Shown one piece after another: positions 42,004 through 55,600 of a DNA stretch of 64,000 nt. Positions within the stretch are counted from its first letter, which is position 1; every line of letters begins with the position of its first letter. Below the pieces are notes generated by a model. The model ran no database searches. It was not told the DNA's origin and saw nothing but the letters and a program-made list of their open reading frames with translations. Origin of the DNA: Hoplostethus atlanticus (Eukaryota > Chordata > Actinopteri > Trachichthyiformes > Trachichthyidae); contig JAXDDX010000052.1 in the NCBI GenBank assembly GCA_034670405.1, positions 1,612,001 through 1,676,000 of the forward strand, read 5' to 3'. The position numbers and the translations under genes are program-made.

Positions 42004-42900
42004 GCATACTAGGGTTCGATCACTATGGGTTTTTGAGGGCCAATACTGATACTGACGCAATACAATACTAATATGAAGTCGCCTATAGCCGATATTTTCT
42101 GCCAATATTCAGTATCTTTAAATTTGATCATTTCCATGCCTAAAAATTCCAAGTATTCAGTGTTTCCCCCAGAATTGTATTCTTGTCAGGGTGGAAAAGT
42201 CTCCATTGAAGCCCAGGATGATGAAATTATTTTAGCTGGGTTAGCAGCTCTTTAAAGGGGAACACCAGCCATTTTCAAAACTGTAATATTATTCAGAATA
42301 TAACCTAATAGAAGAGACACTGCAGCAGGACCACTGGGTGTCTGCGTCATCACGTTGTAAAACAATCGCCATCCAATGGGAGAACGGATGCAGAATTTGC
42401 AATCTAAATAAACCTTCTGTCACAATCTCTTTCATGCGAAAAATAGCAACAACAATGCCAGCCCTGTCATTGTTTTCATCAATGAGAGATGCCCTCTCCA
42501 TCTGCTTCAACTAAGTGTATCCTGATTCAAAAAGATACAGCATATCACCCCCACAATTGTGTTTTATTATCTGCCATGACTTCTGACAAATACAACACAG
42601 TAAAACCTGGCATGAATCCATGTCCTTTGACAACACCCACATAAAATATGAATACTGGAAATAAAGATTCAGATTATGACAGAATGTTTATTTAGATCTC
42701 AAATTTCATTCTTATTCTGCACTACATCCATTCTCCAATTGGAAGGATATGTGCTTGTGGTTCTGTTGCGTGTTTTAGACGAATGAGCAGGCGGCAGTGT
42801 CTCTTCTGTACCGTTTCATTACTTTCTGAATAATATTACAATTTTTAAAATGTTCCCCTTTAAGGCAAGGTGACCCACCCTGGTGTGTGTGAGGTAGTTG
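42004..42900 (+). repeat. MITE family A, long variant, split by a TTAA element
   Basis: It starts TAGGGTTCGATCACTATGGG and carries TATCTTTAAATTTGATCATT, TGTTTCCCCCAGAATTGTAT and GCTGGGTTAGCAGCTC. It resumes after the insertion with GGCAAGGTGACCCACC, matching GGCAGGGTGACCCC at 62437. Confidence 0.65.
42256..42859. mobile_element. TTAA-target non-autonomous DNA transposon, 604 bp
   Basis: The termini AGGGGAAC and GTTCCCCT are perfect inverted repeats, extended by CAGAATATAACC-type subterminal similarity (CTGTAATATTATTCAGAATA; GAATAATATTACAATTTT). It is flanked by TTAA on both sides (42252-42255 and 42860-42863). TTAA with AGGG ends suggests a Kolobok/T2-like or piggyBac-like origin. No transposase seen. 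Confidence 0.8.
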
Positions 42901-45590
42901 TGGTTTATGGTTTGAGGCCGGTTTGAATCAGTATGAAAAAATATATTTTTTTCAGAGAAATATTAGCTTAGGTTTTTATTTCCCTTATGGGGAAAAAAGC
43001 CATTAAAAGCCATACTAATTAAATTATGGACTACACTGACTTTTGGGGAGTTACTCAATATGTGATGAGAGGAAGGGCATCAAAATCATCCCTGTCTCCA
43101 GTAGATAGCTCTGTGTGGTGTGCATGCTAACTGTTTGGCGTGCAGTGTTAAGTAATGGTTGTCAATTACCATTATCCAAAGTATGAAGATAGACCTTTCA
43201 GCAATCCAGTTATTTTTTTTATTCTATGGCCTGTAGATGCAATGCTTCTGAAAACGAAATCTCCGTCTTCATCATTAGCGAAGTCCTTTACAAATCAACA
43301 GCGCAAAAACATTAGCTGTCTCGCTAATTTCACTCACTTCCTGTGTAAACAAAACACGTCTGAAGTTTGGCGGGAAGAGAGCTCTTCTGCCATTGAAAGT
43401 GTTTTTGTTGAACTTTATGTCTATTTTTACCAATGTTGCTACAAATTTACTTTTAGGATGATGCTAGTCATCTGATTACTCACTGCAAGCTAAAGCGTTA
43501 GCATGCACACTAAACAGAGCCATCGACCGAGATGATTTTGGCGCCAATCCTCTTGTCAAATATCTTTGTATATAAAGAATGTGGAGGACCTCCCCCCCCC
43601 CCCCAACATTTACAAAACGTGTGGGCACTGGGGAAAATATTTTAATGGAGATTCTGTTGTTTTTCTTTTTTGTAAAATAGATTTTCAAAGAAATTCAGTT
43701 TGCATTTTTTTCTCTTTTTTTCTGCCATTATAGCTGTTTTATACTGCACAAAAGAACATTTGTCATATAGGTGAAAGGAGCAGAAATCACCCAGAAAGTG
43801 CTTGGGGTTCAGAGGGTTAAGGCAGGGTGAGGCAGGTTTCACTGCAGGTTTTACAGACACCCCTGAAGCATCCTCCCCATCGTCATATCAGCCATGGACA
43901 ACACTGACCTGTCTAATATCTGATTTCTATTGCTATATCAGCCTGATGTATTAGCAAACCAATATATTAGTCTATTCCTATGTCTATGGGACAACAGATG
44001 AGACACCCTGCTAAAACAGACCCGACAGCATTACTGAGATGAAGCAAAATCATCTGTTTAAGTATTTGTATATTAGATTCCTATGGCCTTGAGCAAGATG
44101 GTCCAAATTTGAGAACATGAAAAAGCCTCTCAAAAAAAAAACAAGGAAAAGCAATCTACATTATAATCTGTGATGACAGATGTGGTCCATAGACAATAAA
44201 TTGGGAGTTTACAACTGATACAATCCTTTATTGTGTGTTGATGACATTCATTTCCTTATTTTCCTATCAGTTGTGAGCTGAGAAATGCTGGCCACCTCTC
44301 ATCTCCTGCATCCTGGTCACTTTTGTAATGTCACAGATGAAGTTGCAAGAAAAACTTGCATTTTCTTAATGTCTTACAATATTAACAAGATGATAGGAAA
44401 TGAAGGAAGGCAATATAATAATAATAATAATAATGATAATAACTTTAATTTAAGAGCGCCTTTATGACTTACTTAGGACCTGAATGTTTGTGAACGATAT
44501 CAGATGGGCTCTGTGGGCTGGCATGGGGACAGCAGATGTATCATTTTATTTTTGCTTTATGTCTGTACATTTCTGTTTTGTACTGCCATTTGCTTTTTTT
44601 CATATGTGAAATCTGTCTGTTAACCTGTCGTTTGAATAAAAAAAAGAGCACCTTTCATGGTACCCAAGGCACTTAACAATAGAAAAGAGAAGAACTAGAT
44701 AAAATTAGGAAAATAACAACTAGGCTAAAAGGCAGGAAGACAATAAGACAAACAAAGGACAAAGGACAAAAGGACAAAAAAGGACAGGGCCACAGTTCAG
44801 CAGCTGGGTCCAAAGGCCTGACCACAAATGTGCTCTAGTGGCATAAAAAAAATCTAATTTCAAGCACTCATATGGGTTTGGAAGTTAAGCCTTTAGTTGG
44901 AGAGAGCTGACATTTTTAGGTTTTGTAACTTTCAAATCCACATGAGGGCATTGACTTTTTTTATACCACAGGAACACATTTGTGATCATATTTCCTTTCT
45001 TTCTTTTCAGTAGAATTCTTGGCCTCGAAGAGCAGCTGTGGTTGTTTGGGGATACCTAAAGTGCTCCTAGTATCTTTCCTCTGAGAAATTAACAAGATCA
45101 TCTTGAACGCTCACTTATGCAAACCCTCCTGAGGCTATCCTATAAAAGCTGAAAACCAGTGGGAAGAATCCATAGGACAAAACTGCCCAACAATAACAGA
45201 GCATTGGTTCCCTCTGCTGGCAAGGGCTAAAAATTCAATGACCCATACGGATCTTTAATAAACTTGGAATAAATTTTGGACTTTTATCACATTATCTGGC
45301 CTTCTTTTTCCTTCCCCGCGATGTGGCCCATGCACTCACATTTAGGAAATGGAGAGTTTGCATTGTGATTAATAGGTTCAAGATTCAAGATATCAACTAG
45401 AAAATGTACATTTCCTGGAGAAAATGTGTGGGCTGTGAGCAACTGGAGAAGTTATCCAGCTGGCACCCTGAGGAAGGCCAGCATGTACCACAATACGTTG
45501 GTGCAGTTTTTAATCTGTAATGTCACGCATTAGCCACTAAAATAAAGGCTTTTTTTTTTTTTTTTTTTAATCTGAGACAAGAGTGCCTTG
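42900..45590. other. sez6-phf12 intergenic region
   Basis: No gene. It includes a possible repeat at 43020-43510, a C run near 43593-43604, a family A fragment at 43881-43980 (GACAACACTGACCTGTCTAA; CCAATATATTAGTCTA), (ATA)n at 44419-44437 and a LINE-tail-like piece at 44640-44720 (AGAGCACCTTTCATGG). Confidence 0.5.
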
Positions 45591-45850
45591 GATTTGTAGG
45601 AAAGAGAGATGTACTTTTAGTAGTTGTAGTAGTAGCAGTAGCACTACTAGTAGATGCATTAGTAATAATACTAATAATTGTTGCAGTAGTAGTAGTAACA
45701 ATAGTATTAATGCTAGTAGTAGCAGTAGTATTACTAGTAGTAGAGGCAGTAGCAGCAATAATAGTGGTAGTTGCAGTAGTACGTAGTTGTAGTAGTAGTA
45801 GAAGAGTGGTTCTAGCAGTAGTAGCAGTAGTTATGGCGGTAGTAGTTGCA
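45547..45850. repeat. T run and imperfect (TAG)n trinucleotide tract
   Basis: A T run at about 45550-45568, then from 45617 an interrupted TAG/GTA repeat (AGTAGTTGTAGTAGTAGCAG and variants) to about 45850. It creates a 198-codon minus-strand open frame of Thr/Ala low complexity that is not a gene. It ends just upstream of the phf12 CpG-rich region. Confidence 0.85.
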
Positions 45851-45904
45851 GTATACAGCCATCTAATCCTGTGCTCGCCTGTCTGAATATTTCCCAGTAA
45901 AAAT

Positions 45905-46593
45905 GTTGGTATCCGCGTCACTGCGCATGCGCGCCCGGCGGTTCGCGGTTGCGCCAACTGGTAGAGGATGTTGCTAGCAGCCAGTGTTGATGCACAGCAT
46001 TTTTCACAACAATAACACCAACCAAATTTACATCTCCATATACCTGATTTGCGGAGTATATCTTTCAAGCGCCATTGGTAAACGTGAATTGGACCACGCC
46101 ACGCCGAATTTGCTGCCATATTTTTTTGCTACATCTTGTATTGACAATGGGAGCGGACGGGTTTGCAGATTTACAAGCCTCCTTTTTGCAGGAGCAGAAA
46201 CAAGAATCATGGCTGGCCAGCTAGGCCGCAGATGAATTTTATAGCTAGCAGCAACAGTCGTTTGACGTACAATATTTAGATAGGCTCGGTGCTGGTACGC
46301 GGCGAGTGGTGCTAAGAAGACGTTATTTTAATTATACGAGTATCGTTGTTTTGTTGTCTTTTTGTACCAACAAGGAAGGCTGGCGAACACGCTAGCTTCG
46401 CAACCTTGACTGGTTGACGTCTTGCTTCGTCGTTAGCTCCGTTAGCCAGCTAACGTGCTAGCATTGGGTTGCCAGCCATCTGCTGGCCAAGAATAGTTGT
46501 AAAAGAAAGTTATCCCGGGATCTACTTCCATCATTGTGCGATTGCCAGTCATTTATATTGCTAATTCGTTTTGCGACGTCTACTCCTGGATGA
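45905..46593 (+). promoter_or_regulatory. phf12: phf12 CpG-rich promoter and 5'UTR region
   Basis: Relative to the AT-rich flanks this stretch is enriched in CpG and carries a perfect NRF1-type palindrome. It has no TATA box in an obvious position and leads into the phf12 start codon. The transcription start was not located. Open frames on both strands within it look like chance. Confidence 0.6.
45922..45933. promoter_or_regulatory. NRF1-type binding site TGCGCATGCGCG
   Basis: A palindromic match to the NRF1 consensus YGCGCAYGCGCR, about 660 bp upstream of the phf12 ATG at the start of the CpG-rich segment. NRF1 sites are common in promoters of housekeeping and chromatin genes. Function is inferred from sequence only. 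Confidence 0.55.
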
Positions 46594-46659
46594 ATGTGGG
46601 ACAAAATGGAGACTCCGACGATTGTGTACGACTTGGATACCTCTGGGGGCTTAATGGAG
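46594..46659 (+). CDS. phf12: phf12 exon 1 (start codon)
   Basis: The ATG at 46594 gives [19 protein letters not shown] then LME, ending at donor GAG|GTGAGG in phase 0. The human protein starts [19 protein letters not shown], which fixes the start. A second in-frame Met lies at codon 5. Confidence 0.93.
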
Positions 46660-49600
46660 GTGAGGTTGCTGAGCTCGAAGGCCTAGTTTGAGTGAAATAA
46701 CTACTTACTGTTAGTGTTTGTATTCTTTGGTACCATATTAGGCAATATTATCTACAGCCTGCTGTCAAAAGCTACTCAGGTCGTAGTTTGGGCTGTTGAT
46801 GGAGGCCACGGATTACTTCCCAACTGAGTATGAAATGGCACAACGGACATAAAGCTGTATGGTTCCCAACAGTTAGTTAGCCGAACAGACATGGCCGTTG
46901 TGTGCTTATTCAATTGTTGAACAACTTTTGCAGCAAATACAAACATTGCTGGCGCCCCCCAAATCCGAGGAGGTGGAGAAGAGGAGTCGGAAGCTGGTGA
47001 GGGACGTGCGGAGGAGCGGCAGGGCCACCAACCACGATACCTGTGATAGTTGCCGGGAGGGAGGAGACCTACTCTGCTGTGACCACTGTCCTGCAGCCTT
47101 CCACCTCCAGTGCTGGTAAGTAATGTCTGCGTGCATTAAAACTGGACAAAGAGGCTAAGCCAGCTCGATTTGCTGGTCACAAAGTGTCAAACAGACAAGG
47201 GATTGCAGCTTTGAGTCTCTGTTTGCGGCAGTGCAAAGACACAGATTGCTGCGCAAGCTTTGTTTGCCCTGTTACGTTACACTCTCCCTGACATGGCAAA
47301 GAACGATCTTCATTCAAAAAATCGGCCAATTTCATGCTGCCTTGATTATCGTCAAACATACACAAATCATATAACACAATTGAAGCGCTTTCATTAATCG
47401 ATAGGGTTCCATCTTCACTTCGGCATAAATCAGACACACCAAGCAGCACATATTCAAATAAAATGTCAACTTTTAGCGTTGGCTCGCCTCTTATTCCCAC
47501 AACATTCTTCCACTTCAATGCACAGCGGAGGGCGGTACCGGGCAGTGTTACAGTTGTAAAAGTTGACATTTTATCGAAAGAAAGTGCTGCTAGATGTGTC
47601 TTTTGTATGCCGAATTTACCAGTGAACATTAAAGATTTGTCAAATATCCTGAGTTCTACGAGTATTGCTTTATTCGCACATAAGCAAGGTAGCATTTAAC
47701 CGCCGGGTTTTTGAATGGAGTTTGGAGGGACGTTCTCTCTGTGCAAGAGAACGGCGACTCGAGCTTTGGAATACCGCTTCCTGGGCGTCGAGTAACTGAA
47801 GTGACCGTTATGTTACCTCGCCCTGCGAATAGAGTGAAATGTAAGCGGAAAGTTCGACGTGCTGATTGATTTTTGGCGTCTCGTTTGTGTTGGCTGTAAA
47901 ATTATAGCCAGGCATAATTATTTAATACGTGATCATCAGTGAAAACGAATGGGGTTATGGCATGTACGAATAGCGTGTCCGTAGTTGTTCCGTGCTTATT
48001 GTAGTCTGTAAAATTTGGTTAGAATTTGCTTGCAGTCGGTCCTCCCCTCCTGTCGCGGCTGCAGGCTGTGGAGCTGCTGCTGCTAAAAATGGAGTCGAGG
48101 CTGCCTCTGTTTACAATATGGCGACCTCCCTGAATTTTTTTTGTTCTATTCCAGCGCCATCTTACCAACCATTTAAAATTCAGCTTTGGGTGAAAACGGT
48201 GCATAAATGCAGAATACGAATAGTTTATCTTTTTTATAGTTGGAAATGATGCCCTAGTCTATTCGTTGCAGGCCTATTCCAAAGGCTTTGCAGGTTGACA
48301 CATTCTAGTATTTCTACGGTGCCGCTTTGCAGGGCTCTCCGTGAAACCCAACTGCATGATTATTTTAGTCGTGACATTTTGAAAGAGCTGAGTTCAGAAT
48401 GTGTAAATTGGAATGGGTGCTTAACGAGAAGGGCAAACAGTGAGATATGTGTGCACATAAACGATCAGGCCTGTGATTTGCTTCATCCTCATCACAATTT
48501 GTTCATTGTCAGATATCCCAGCATATTAGGATAAAGGGTGTTGCATACATCTTTGTTATCCTCAAAGTATGACTCAAGGCAACTTTGTTTAATCTTTGCA
48601 TGTGAGTGGGAGGTAGATAGTTGTACGTAGACATGACTTGCAAGCAGACATCAAACATGTCTTGTCCATTAAAAAATGTTTAATTCAAAACATTTGATAG
48701 ACAGTTTTAGGAGTGTGTGGACCTATTAACTTACTTACTGATTGCATGACAGCTTATCACATTACTTGACCTGTTGTGGTTCTACCCACCAATTGTCTTG
48801 ATTTTTATCCTATTTGTTGCACTGAATCATATCACCCTTTATGAACATATTTAACTTTTAATTCGGGTGTTTTTTCTTTGACTGGAGAAAGTATATTAAT
48901 TGTGGTCATTGGGACATGTGACACACAGACAACAACATGGATATTGTATGTTTTACCATCCTTGTGTGCTTTGCAAAATGCATTTCCCTTGATGTTTTGC
49001 CATAACGTGATTTGCACACTAGATGGAGGCAGAGCTCATTTAGCAAAATTGTAACCGGTTAAAAGTTGCTTCACACCCCGCACTGATGGTATCCACTGCT
49101 TATGGACATCAATGATGATAGTCTTTCTCTTCTTCCCACAGTAACCCGCCTCTGAGTGAAGAAATGCTTCCCCCTGGGGAATGGATGTGTCATCGTTGTA
49201 ACGTTCGAAAAAAGGTGAGTAACATTTTTACTGGTGCACATGTTTTAAACCTGTTCTTCCTCCTCTGTCATGGCCATGCTGTTGGCCATGTTACCAAACA
49301 AGTAGATAAAAACTGGTTGTATGCCATATTCTATTACGGACTGCTAATACTTGACATGTCTGACTATACTTCAAAGTAACACACTGCTTATCTTTGACCA
49401 TACCCCTTAAAGAAATCAGTGGACAGAGATGGTGGTCTCATTTTCCTTCTCTCTTTGTCCCCTTCCCTTAGAAACGAGAGCAGAAGTCAGAGCAGACCAA
49501 CGGCCTACCGGAGAAGTCTTTATCCAAGCGCTCGGCATCCCCGGCCGTGGAGCTGGAGCTTAATGCCGGCCCCCTGCGACTGGATGGCCTGCCCCCAGGG

Positions 49601-52600
49601 GCCGGCGCGGCGGGGCCTGGTCTGAGAGTGGCCCAGGTCCGCCTCTTGGATCGCAGGACCAGCAGCAGACCCAGTAGCCGGCCTGGCACACCCACCTCCA
49701 ACACCTCCTCCACCCCAACCCCCTCGGAGGAGCAGAACGATGGGGAGGAAGAGATGGCAGAGCCCGAGGAAGATGCTCAGGGCTCAGAGCTCGAGGGCAT
49801 CACCCTTTCAACTCCGACACCTCGCCTCCTTAAGAGGCCCTTCCAGCTGCTGATAGCTGCTGCTATGGAGAGAAACCCCACACAGTTCCAGCTGCCCAAC
49901 GAGCTTACCTGCACCACAGCACTGCCAGGTTAGTCATATTGATTACCTAAGCTTAGCCTGGGAAATCCACAGGTGAATTTGTTAATCCATGCTGAAAAGA
50001 AAAATCAACGCTAAAACACGTTTAACACTACTAAAAACAGCTATTGATGATTGAAGAACTTCCAACTCTGTGCCCATTTTGTTGTTTTGTGGTGTATTTT
50101 TGTTATTCCTGTGGATAACTGGCTAAACGTGGATGACGTGATGTCACGTTGAGCTATTTCCAAACACAGCTACACTGGAGTTTGCTGCAGAACATTTTTC
50201 AGCTGTCTAAAACATCAATGGTAAACATCAGGGTTTGGTGTCAGTGCCCTCAGATTCAAAGCACGAGCTTCTTTCTAGACCCACCATTTTGCAGCAAGGT
50301 TCAATAGTCACACAGGGAGCATTGTAGAAGAGGCGGAGATCTCTACTGACAGCAGCCTCAATTGACCAGGATGCAATGCAGCCACAATACATGTTGTGTT
50401 TTGAATAAGGGGCGTGGCTGCGATTGAAAGCTACAACTTCATGCCCCTTCTCTGGGGGTCATCAAAAGGCATTCTGGGAATGTGGGAAATCACAAACTAG
50501 AAGTAGACGAGGCAGGTTGAGGGAAAGCATGTACACCAAAAAAGTAAATTACAGCACTTGACGATATCTGACAGTGTAAGAGTGTGTAAGGGTGTATTTT
50601 TATTTTATTTGTTCCAATTTGTTCCAAATCCTGCTTGCATCTCCAGGCAGCAGCAAACGGAGGAGGAAAGAGGAGTTGCTGATGAAGCCTTTCAGGAGGC
50701 CTCAGCATGAATTGGACCCCAATGGCCTGGTCCCTCTACCAGTCAAAGTGTGCTTCTCCTGCAGCAGGTTAGTTCTGTAGGATTGTATACTCGGATGTGA
50801 ATGTACATTTGAAGTACAGATTATGGTAACTTGTGCTGGTTTACCATTTATCCATCAGATAACCTGCCTGCTCTACTTTTATTTCTTCTCCTAGGAGTTG
50901 CAGGGTGGCGCCACTGATCCAGTGTGACTATTGTCCCCTTCTGTTCCACATGGACTGCCTGGACCCTCCGCTCACCGCCTTACCTACTGGCAAATGGATG
51001 TGCCCAAACCATGTTGAGCACTTAGTGGTAAGAGACGTGGTCCTGGCTGTCTGGTTCAAAACGACACAACGTTTGTTCTTGTCCTGTTGTCTGTTGAAAT
51101 GGCCTCTTATCAATATCCAGTACGTTTTTAAAATGTAGTTGTGCAGAGTAAAAATAGCCCTAAGATGAGATGCTGACACGCTGCCCCCTGTTATCCAGCT
51201 GAACCAGAGGAGCCTGAGCCTGTCCAGCCGCTGTCAGCTCTTCGACCAGTTCCAGGACAGGATGTCTCAGCACGCCGTCAAGGTGGACTTCCTGCGCCGG
51301 GTACATCGGCAAAATACGCCCAACCGACGCACTACTCACCAGCACAATAGGAAGACTATCAAGGTAAGACCGGGGGGAATCTAAGTAACTATTCTATCAT
51401 GGCTTAAACATGTTATTTCAATGCATTCCCTTTCCATTGTGATGGTAACAGATATCATAGCTACTCCTGAATGAATGAATTTCAGCTGAAGGGGTTTAGG
51501 GCTTTTCCTGTTTAGTCTTGCATCTACCTCAGGTTGCCTTTTGGCTTCCTTCCTCCTCTTGATGCCTTTTCCTCGTAAAATACTTGGCAGTGCTCATCTG
51601 AGGGAATAATCGCTGTCTGTCTGTTAGTCTGCTGAGATGTTACTGTCACTTCATGGACGCTAACATCCCAGGTTCAATAAAAGAGAAGAAAAAGTTAACT
51701 ATTACCTTCTCTTGGCATGTGCGTGCGGTGTGTTTACAAGCAACAGCCTCATGAGATTAGTCTTTGCTGTGACCGAGATCCTTTTTAGATCAATTTCTAT
51801 ACATTGACAATTTGACATACTTTTTATTTTGTGGCGGTTGTGCTGAAATGAAGCTAAAACAAAAAATACTTAAACTAGGCAGTTGTTAATCTATTTGGGC
51901 GGGCTACCCAAATGTATATATGTGAGAAACAGGCTTTCAGAAACATTGGAATATGTTAGACTAATCAACATTTAAATGTCAGATCATATTTCTAACAACC
52001 ACTGTTTGGATTCAGGTGCCAGATGCTATCAAGTCCCAGTACCAGAACCCTCCCCCCATGCTGGTTCCTGCAGGAGCTCGCCAGTCAGAGTTGGTCTGTA
52101 GCGGCATTCCAGACCACCAGCCCTCGAAGCACTTCACCACAGAGGCCGAGCAGCAGGAGGTAAGCGCAGAAAGGCGGATGCAATCATCTCAAACAACAAT
52201 ATAACAGCATAATTTATGTAACACAATGCCTTCTAAAATCACTGTAATCAGGGTATGAAATTATCACCCAGTGCCAAATAAGGGTCACTGCCACACTGGC
52301 CAGTAACTTTTCCCTGTAAAAATTATACTTGGCAGGCAAAATGTTTAGTTTATCAGCTCTTGGCAGGTGAGCCAAAAAGTGAATTTCGGACACTGTCTGT
52401 AATGTAAGGTTTCCATCTGCTGCTCTATCTGCTAGATAGGGCAGGGTTCCAAACAAGAACTGAACATGGTTTTACTGTGTTGGACAGTGGCTTCAAGATG
52501 TCATCGCCCTCCAGTGCAGCATCATGCGTCACCTATCCATGAAGCAAAAGACTTCATCTCCGTCATCCACCTTGGGATCAGTACCATCGTCAGTGGAGTG

Positions 52601-55600
52601 GGACTCTGAGCAGAAAGCCGATATTAAATCCTGCGTAACATCGGAGGACATCAAATCCCTGGCCCCTTCAGAAAGGACTTTGTCCCCTAGCCCATGTTCG
52701 AAAGCCTGCAGTACACCCGATGACCCCCAGGGGGCTGCTGTGCCAAAGATCCCCATGGCAGAAGTGGATAGTTGCAAATGCATCATGACACCCTGTCAGA
52801 ATTGTAGGAAACCCAATGGGCCTCTGGCCGAGGAGCGGCAGCCCCCCAAAGCCAACGGACCCGTAGACTGTAACAGTGCCTCCGACTCTTGCAGGCAGGC
52901 AGAGCTGCAGCACAGACTAAAGCCTAATGTGAGCCGTCCGGACTCAGCCCCCGCCGCTGGGCTTCCTAACCATATAGGTGGAGAAATTGTTAAAAGGGAG
53001 AGCGAGAGCACCGTGGAGGTCTGCGTCCGGAAAGACTGTCCCGCCGCCCCGACGATATGCCCCCACGCAGGGCGGCAGAACCACAGGAGCCAGCCGGAGC
53101 TCCAGACCGAGTGTAAGAGCAGCGACGAAAAACCCTCCAGCACCAGCAGTGCCCGTTCAGCTACCCCGGCTAAAGGGACCCAGGACCATGGCACAACCAA
53201 GCTGGGATCATCATCACCGACTCCAGCAGGTAAGGACCCCAGACTGTCCTGCTGATAACTGATTGGATCCTCAGGTTCATTTGGACCTTTTGAGTTGTAT
53301 TGAATTTCGATTGCAACAGTAACTGCATTACCACAGTATTTGGAAGGTGTGCAAAATTCGCCACCATAGCACTTTTCTTTTTTGTTTTGCCCTTCGTGCA
53401 GCTAAACATTACCATGATCCTGAACCACGAACCTTATGTCATTCTAAATAGTTCATCATATATCATTCTTTGCGCCACACACTGAAGAGTGGGACAAGTG
53501 TGTGTGATCATTCCAATTAAGGCATCCGTGAGATGGTAACAACGTTTTTGCACTTTGGACAGAAATGGAGCTGTCATGTTTAGCCCAAACCGGGGGAATT
53601 GCTTAATAGTGTTTGCGCCTATTTTGGTTTTGAGTAGAGATGCACGTTTTAAATATTTTCTAAATCCACATCCACGTCATGTTAATGAATGAAATTAGTT
53701 TTGGGCATAAATATGTAGCAGCAAATTTTGACAGACCTAAAATTCGGCAGGACCTTTCCCGCATTGGGCCCCATTGGCCATAATCCAAAATCACAGAATT
53801 TGTGATTTATTTAATAATTAATTGATAGTTATGGCTTGAAAATCTTGCTACAGTCAGCAGAACCACACTCTCACCTCTTCAAGTAAAGACTAATCTAGCT
53901 GAGCCCTACTACAACCATAATTTTAATGTAGCCTAGTTTAAAAAAACAAAACAAATGGATTGAAAATAACCTTAAATCATTAAATAAAAAAGGACAATAT
54001 AGGCAACTGTCTGTATTGCTCGTGGTCCAAATGAACCAAATGTTTTAGGGCTGAGCGTTTTTAAGAAATCAGCACATCTGTTGTAACACTCAAATGTTTG
54101 CTTCTTATGATACTTTATGGGAATCGTTTTGGTGTTGTATGGGCAATCCACAGCAAAATGTTAGCATGATGACTCATGTCTACAAATTGAAAGTCTACCC
54201 AGCTGAGTGCTTTTTTGCTCATTCCATCAGTGTGGAGACTTTCCTGCCATACATGAATGTGGACAGTAATCCATAGCCTATGCCTCCCTCTGTTGGTCAG
54301 TGGAAATATGGCAGTTTCCCTGCAAAACAAATGCAATGTTCAGTTACACAGCAATAATCATATATTATAATCAGTTTGATTGAATAAGCTTAATTGATGT
54401 GATTACCTATTGACAAACATGGAGAAGAACCAAGTTCCAATAATGGATTAAGGTCAAAACTGGACTGTCCATGAGATCAGTCTCACTTCTATTCACCACG
54501 TCTCGTCTCTGCAGGTTTCCCCTCTACAAATTTAAAGCCCAGTCCCGGAGCGATGGACTCGCTGCGCCCCAGCGCTCTCTCCACCATCACGGACCTGTCC
54601 AACTGCATGAAAGCTGCTACAGAGAGTGACGGGGGTATGTGTGCCAATTCACCTTTATTAAAAAGCAAATTTTATCTTAAACTAGGTAACGTATTTCACA
54701 CGTGGCCTTTCCTGAACTTAATACTAGGGTTTGACCCATATGTGTTGTTTAAGGCCAATATGAATATTTTTGGATTGATATTTTGTGGTTGTATTCAATA
54801 AATGTAATCAAAAGGACTTCCCATAGACAACCAGTGCAGCATTGATTCTACAATAAATATGCTATCAATCAAACTATATTGTATCTATCATATTGGAGGT
54901 GGATGACACTGACTGGACCACATTCAATATATCAGTCCAGCTTTACTTAATTCAATAGATGTTGATTTGGCATGTAATGAAATATCGAAACACAAAATAT
55001 GAAGATATGGCTAAATGCTCTGGATGCATTTCAAAACATTTCGTGCAGCACAAAGTCTTAAAGCATTTTACCATAGTTTGTATTTATTCATGACCCATAA
55101 CCTAACTGTAAACCTCCAATTAGTACTTCCTTGACTGACTTTCAGCCAGTCTTCTTTTTTGTGTGTTATTTTTATTAAATCCCATTGGGTTTATCTATTG
55201 TTATGACTTAGATGAAGATCAGACCATATTTTAGCAGGAATGTAGGTAATTTGAAAGGGTTCCCAATTGTTTTCTCGCAACTGTATTAAAAGATAAAGAA
55301 CGAAAATGCTTGTGGCATCAGCATTCACTTAGCAACACTGACATGGTCGCTCCTGGGAGTTCAAAATGTGAAGATTTAAATAAGAGATTAATACATCTTA
55401 TTTTCAGTATCGACTCATTGAAAAAGACAGCAAATTCATTACATTTGGCCAAAGAAAAAAATCCCCTTGGTGATGATTAGGCAGAACTGCAGGTTAGGCA
55501 GTCATGAGTAGTAAAGAGTGTCCTGGGGTCAGCAATCAACTTTGAGAAATAAGATTGTCTAGAACTCTTAATGGATTTATTGTAGATGTTCCTTTAAAAA

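Noticed and set aside
45523..46119. A 198-codon minus-strand frame
   Set aside because: It is a Thr/Ala/Leu translation of the imperfect (TAG)n tract and T run.
52796..53200. Minus-strand frames over phf12 exon 9
   Set aside because: Shadows of the long GC-balanced coding exon on the other strand.
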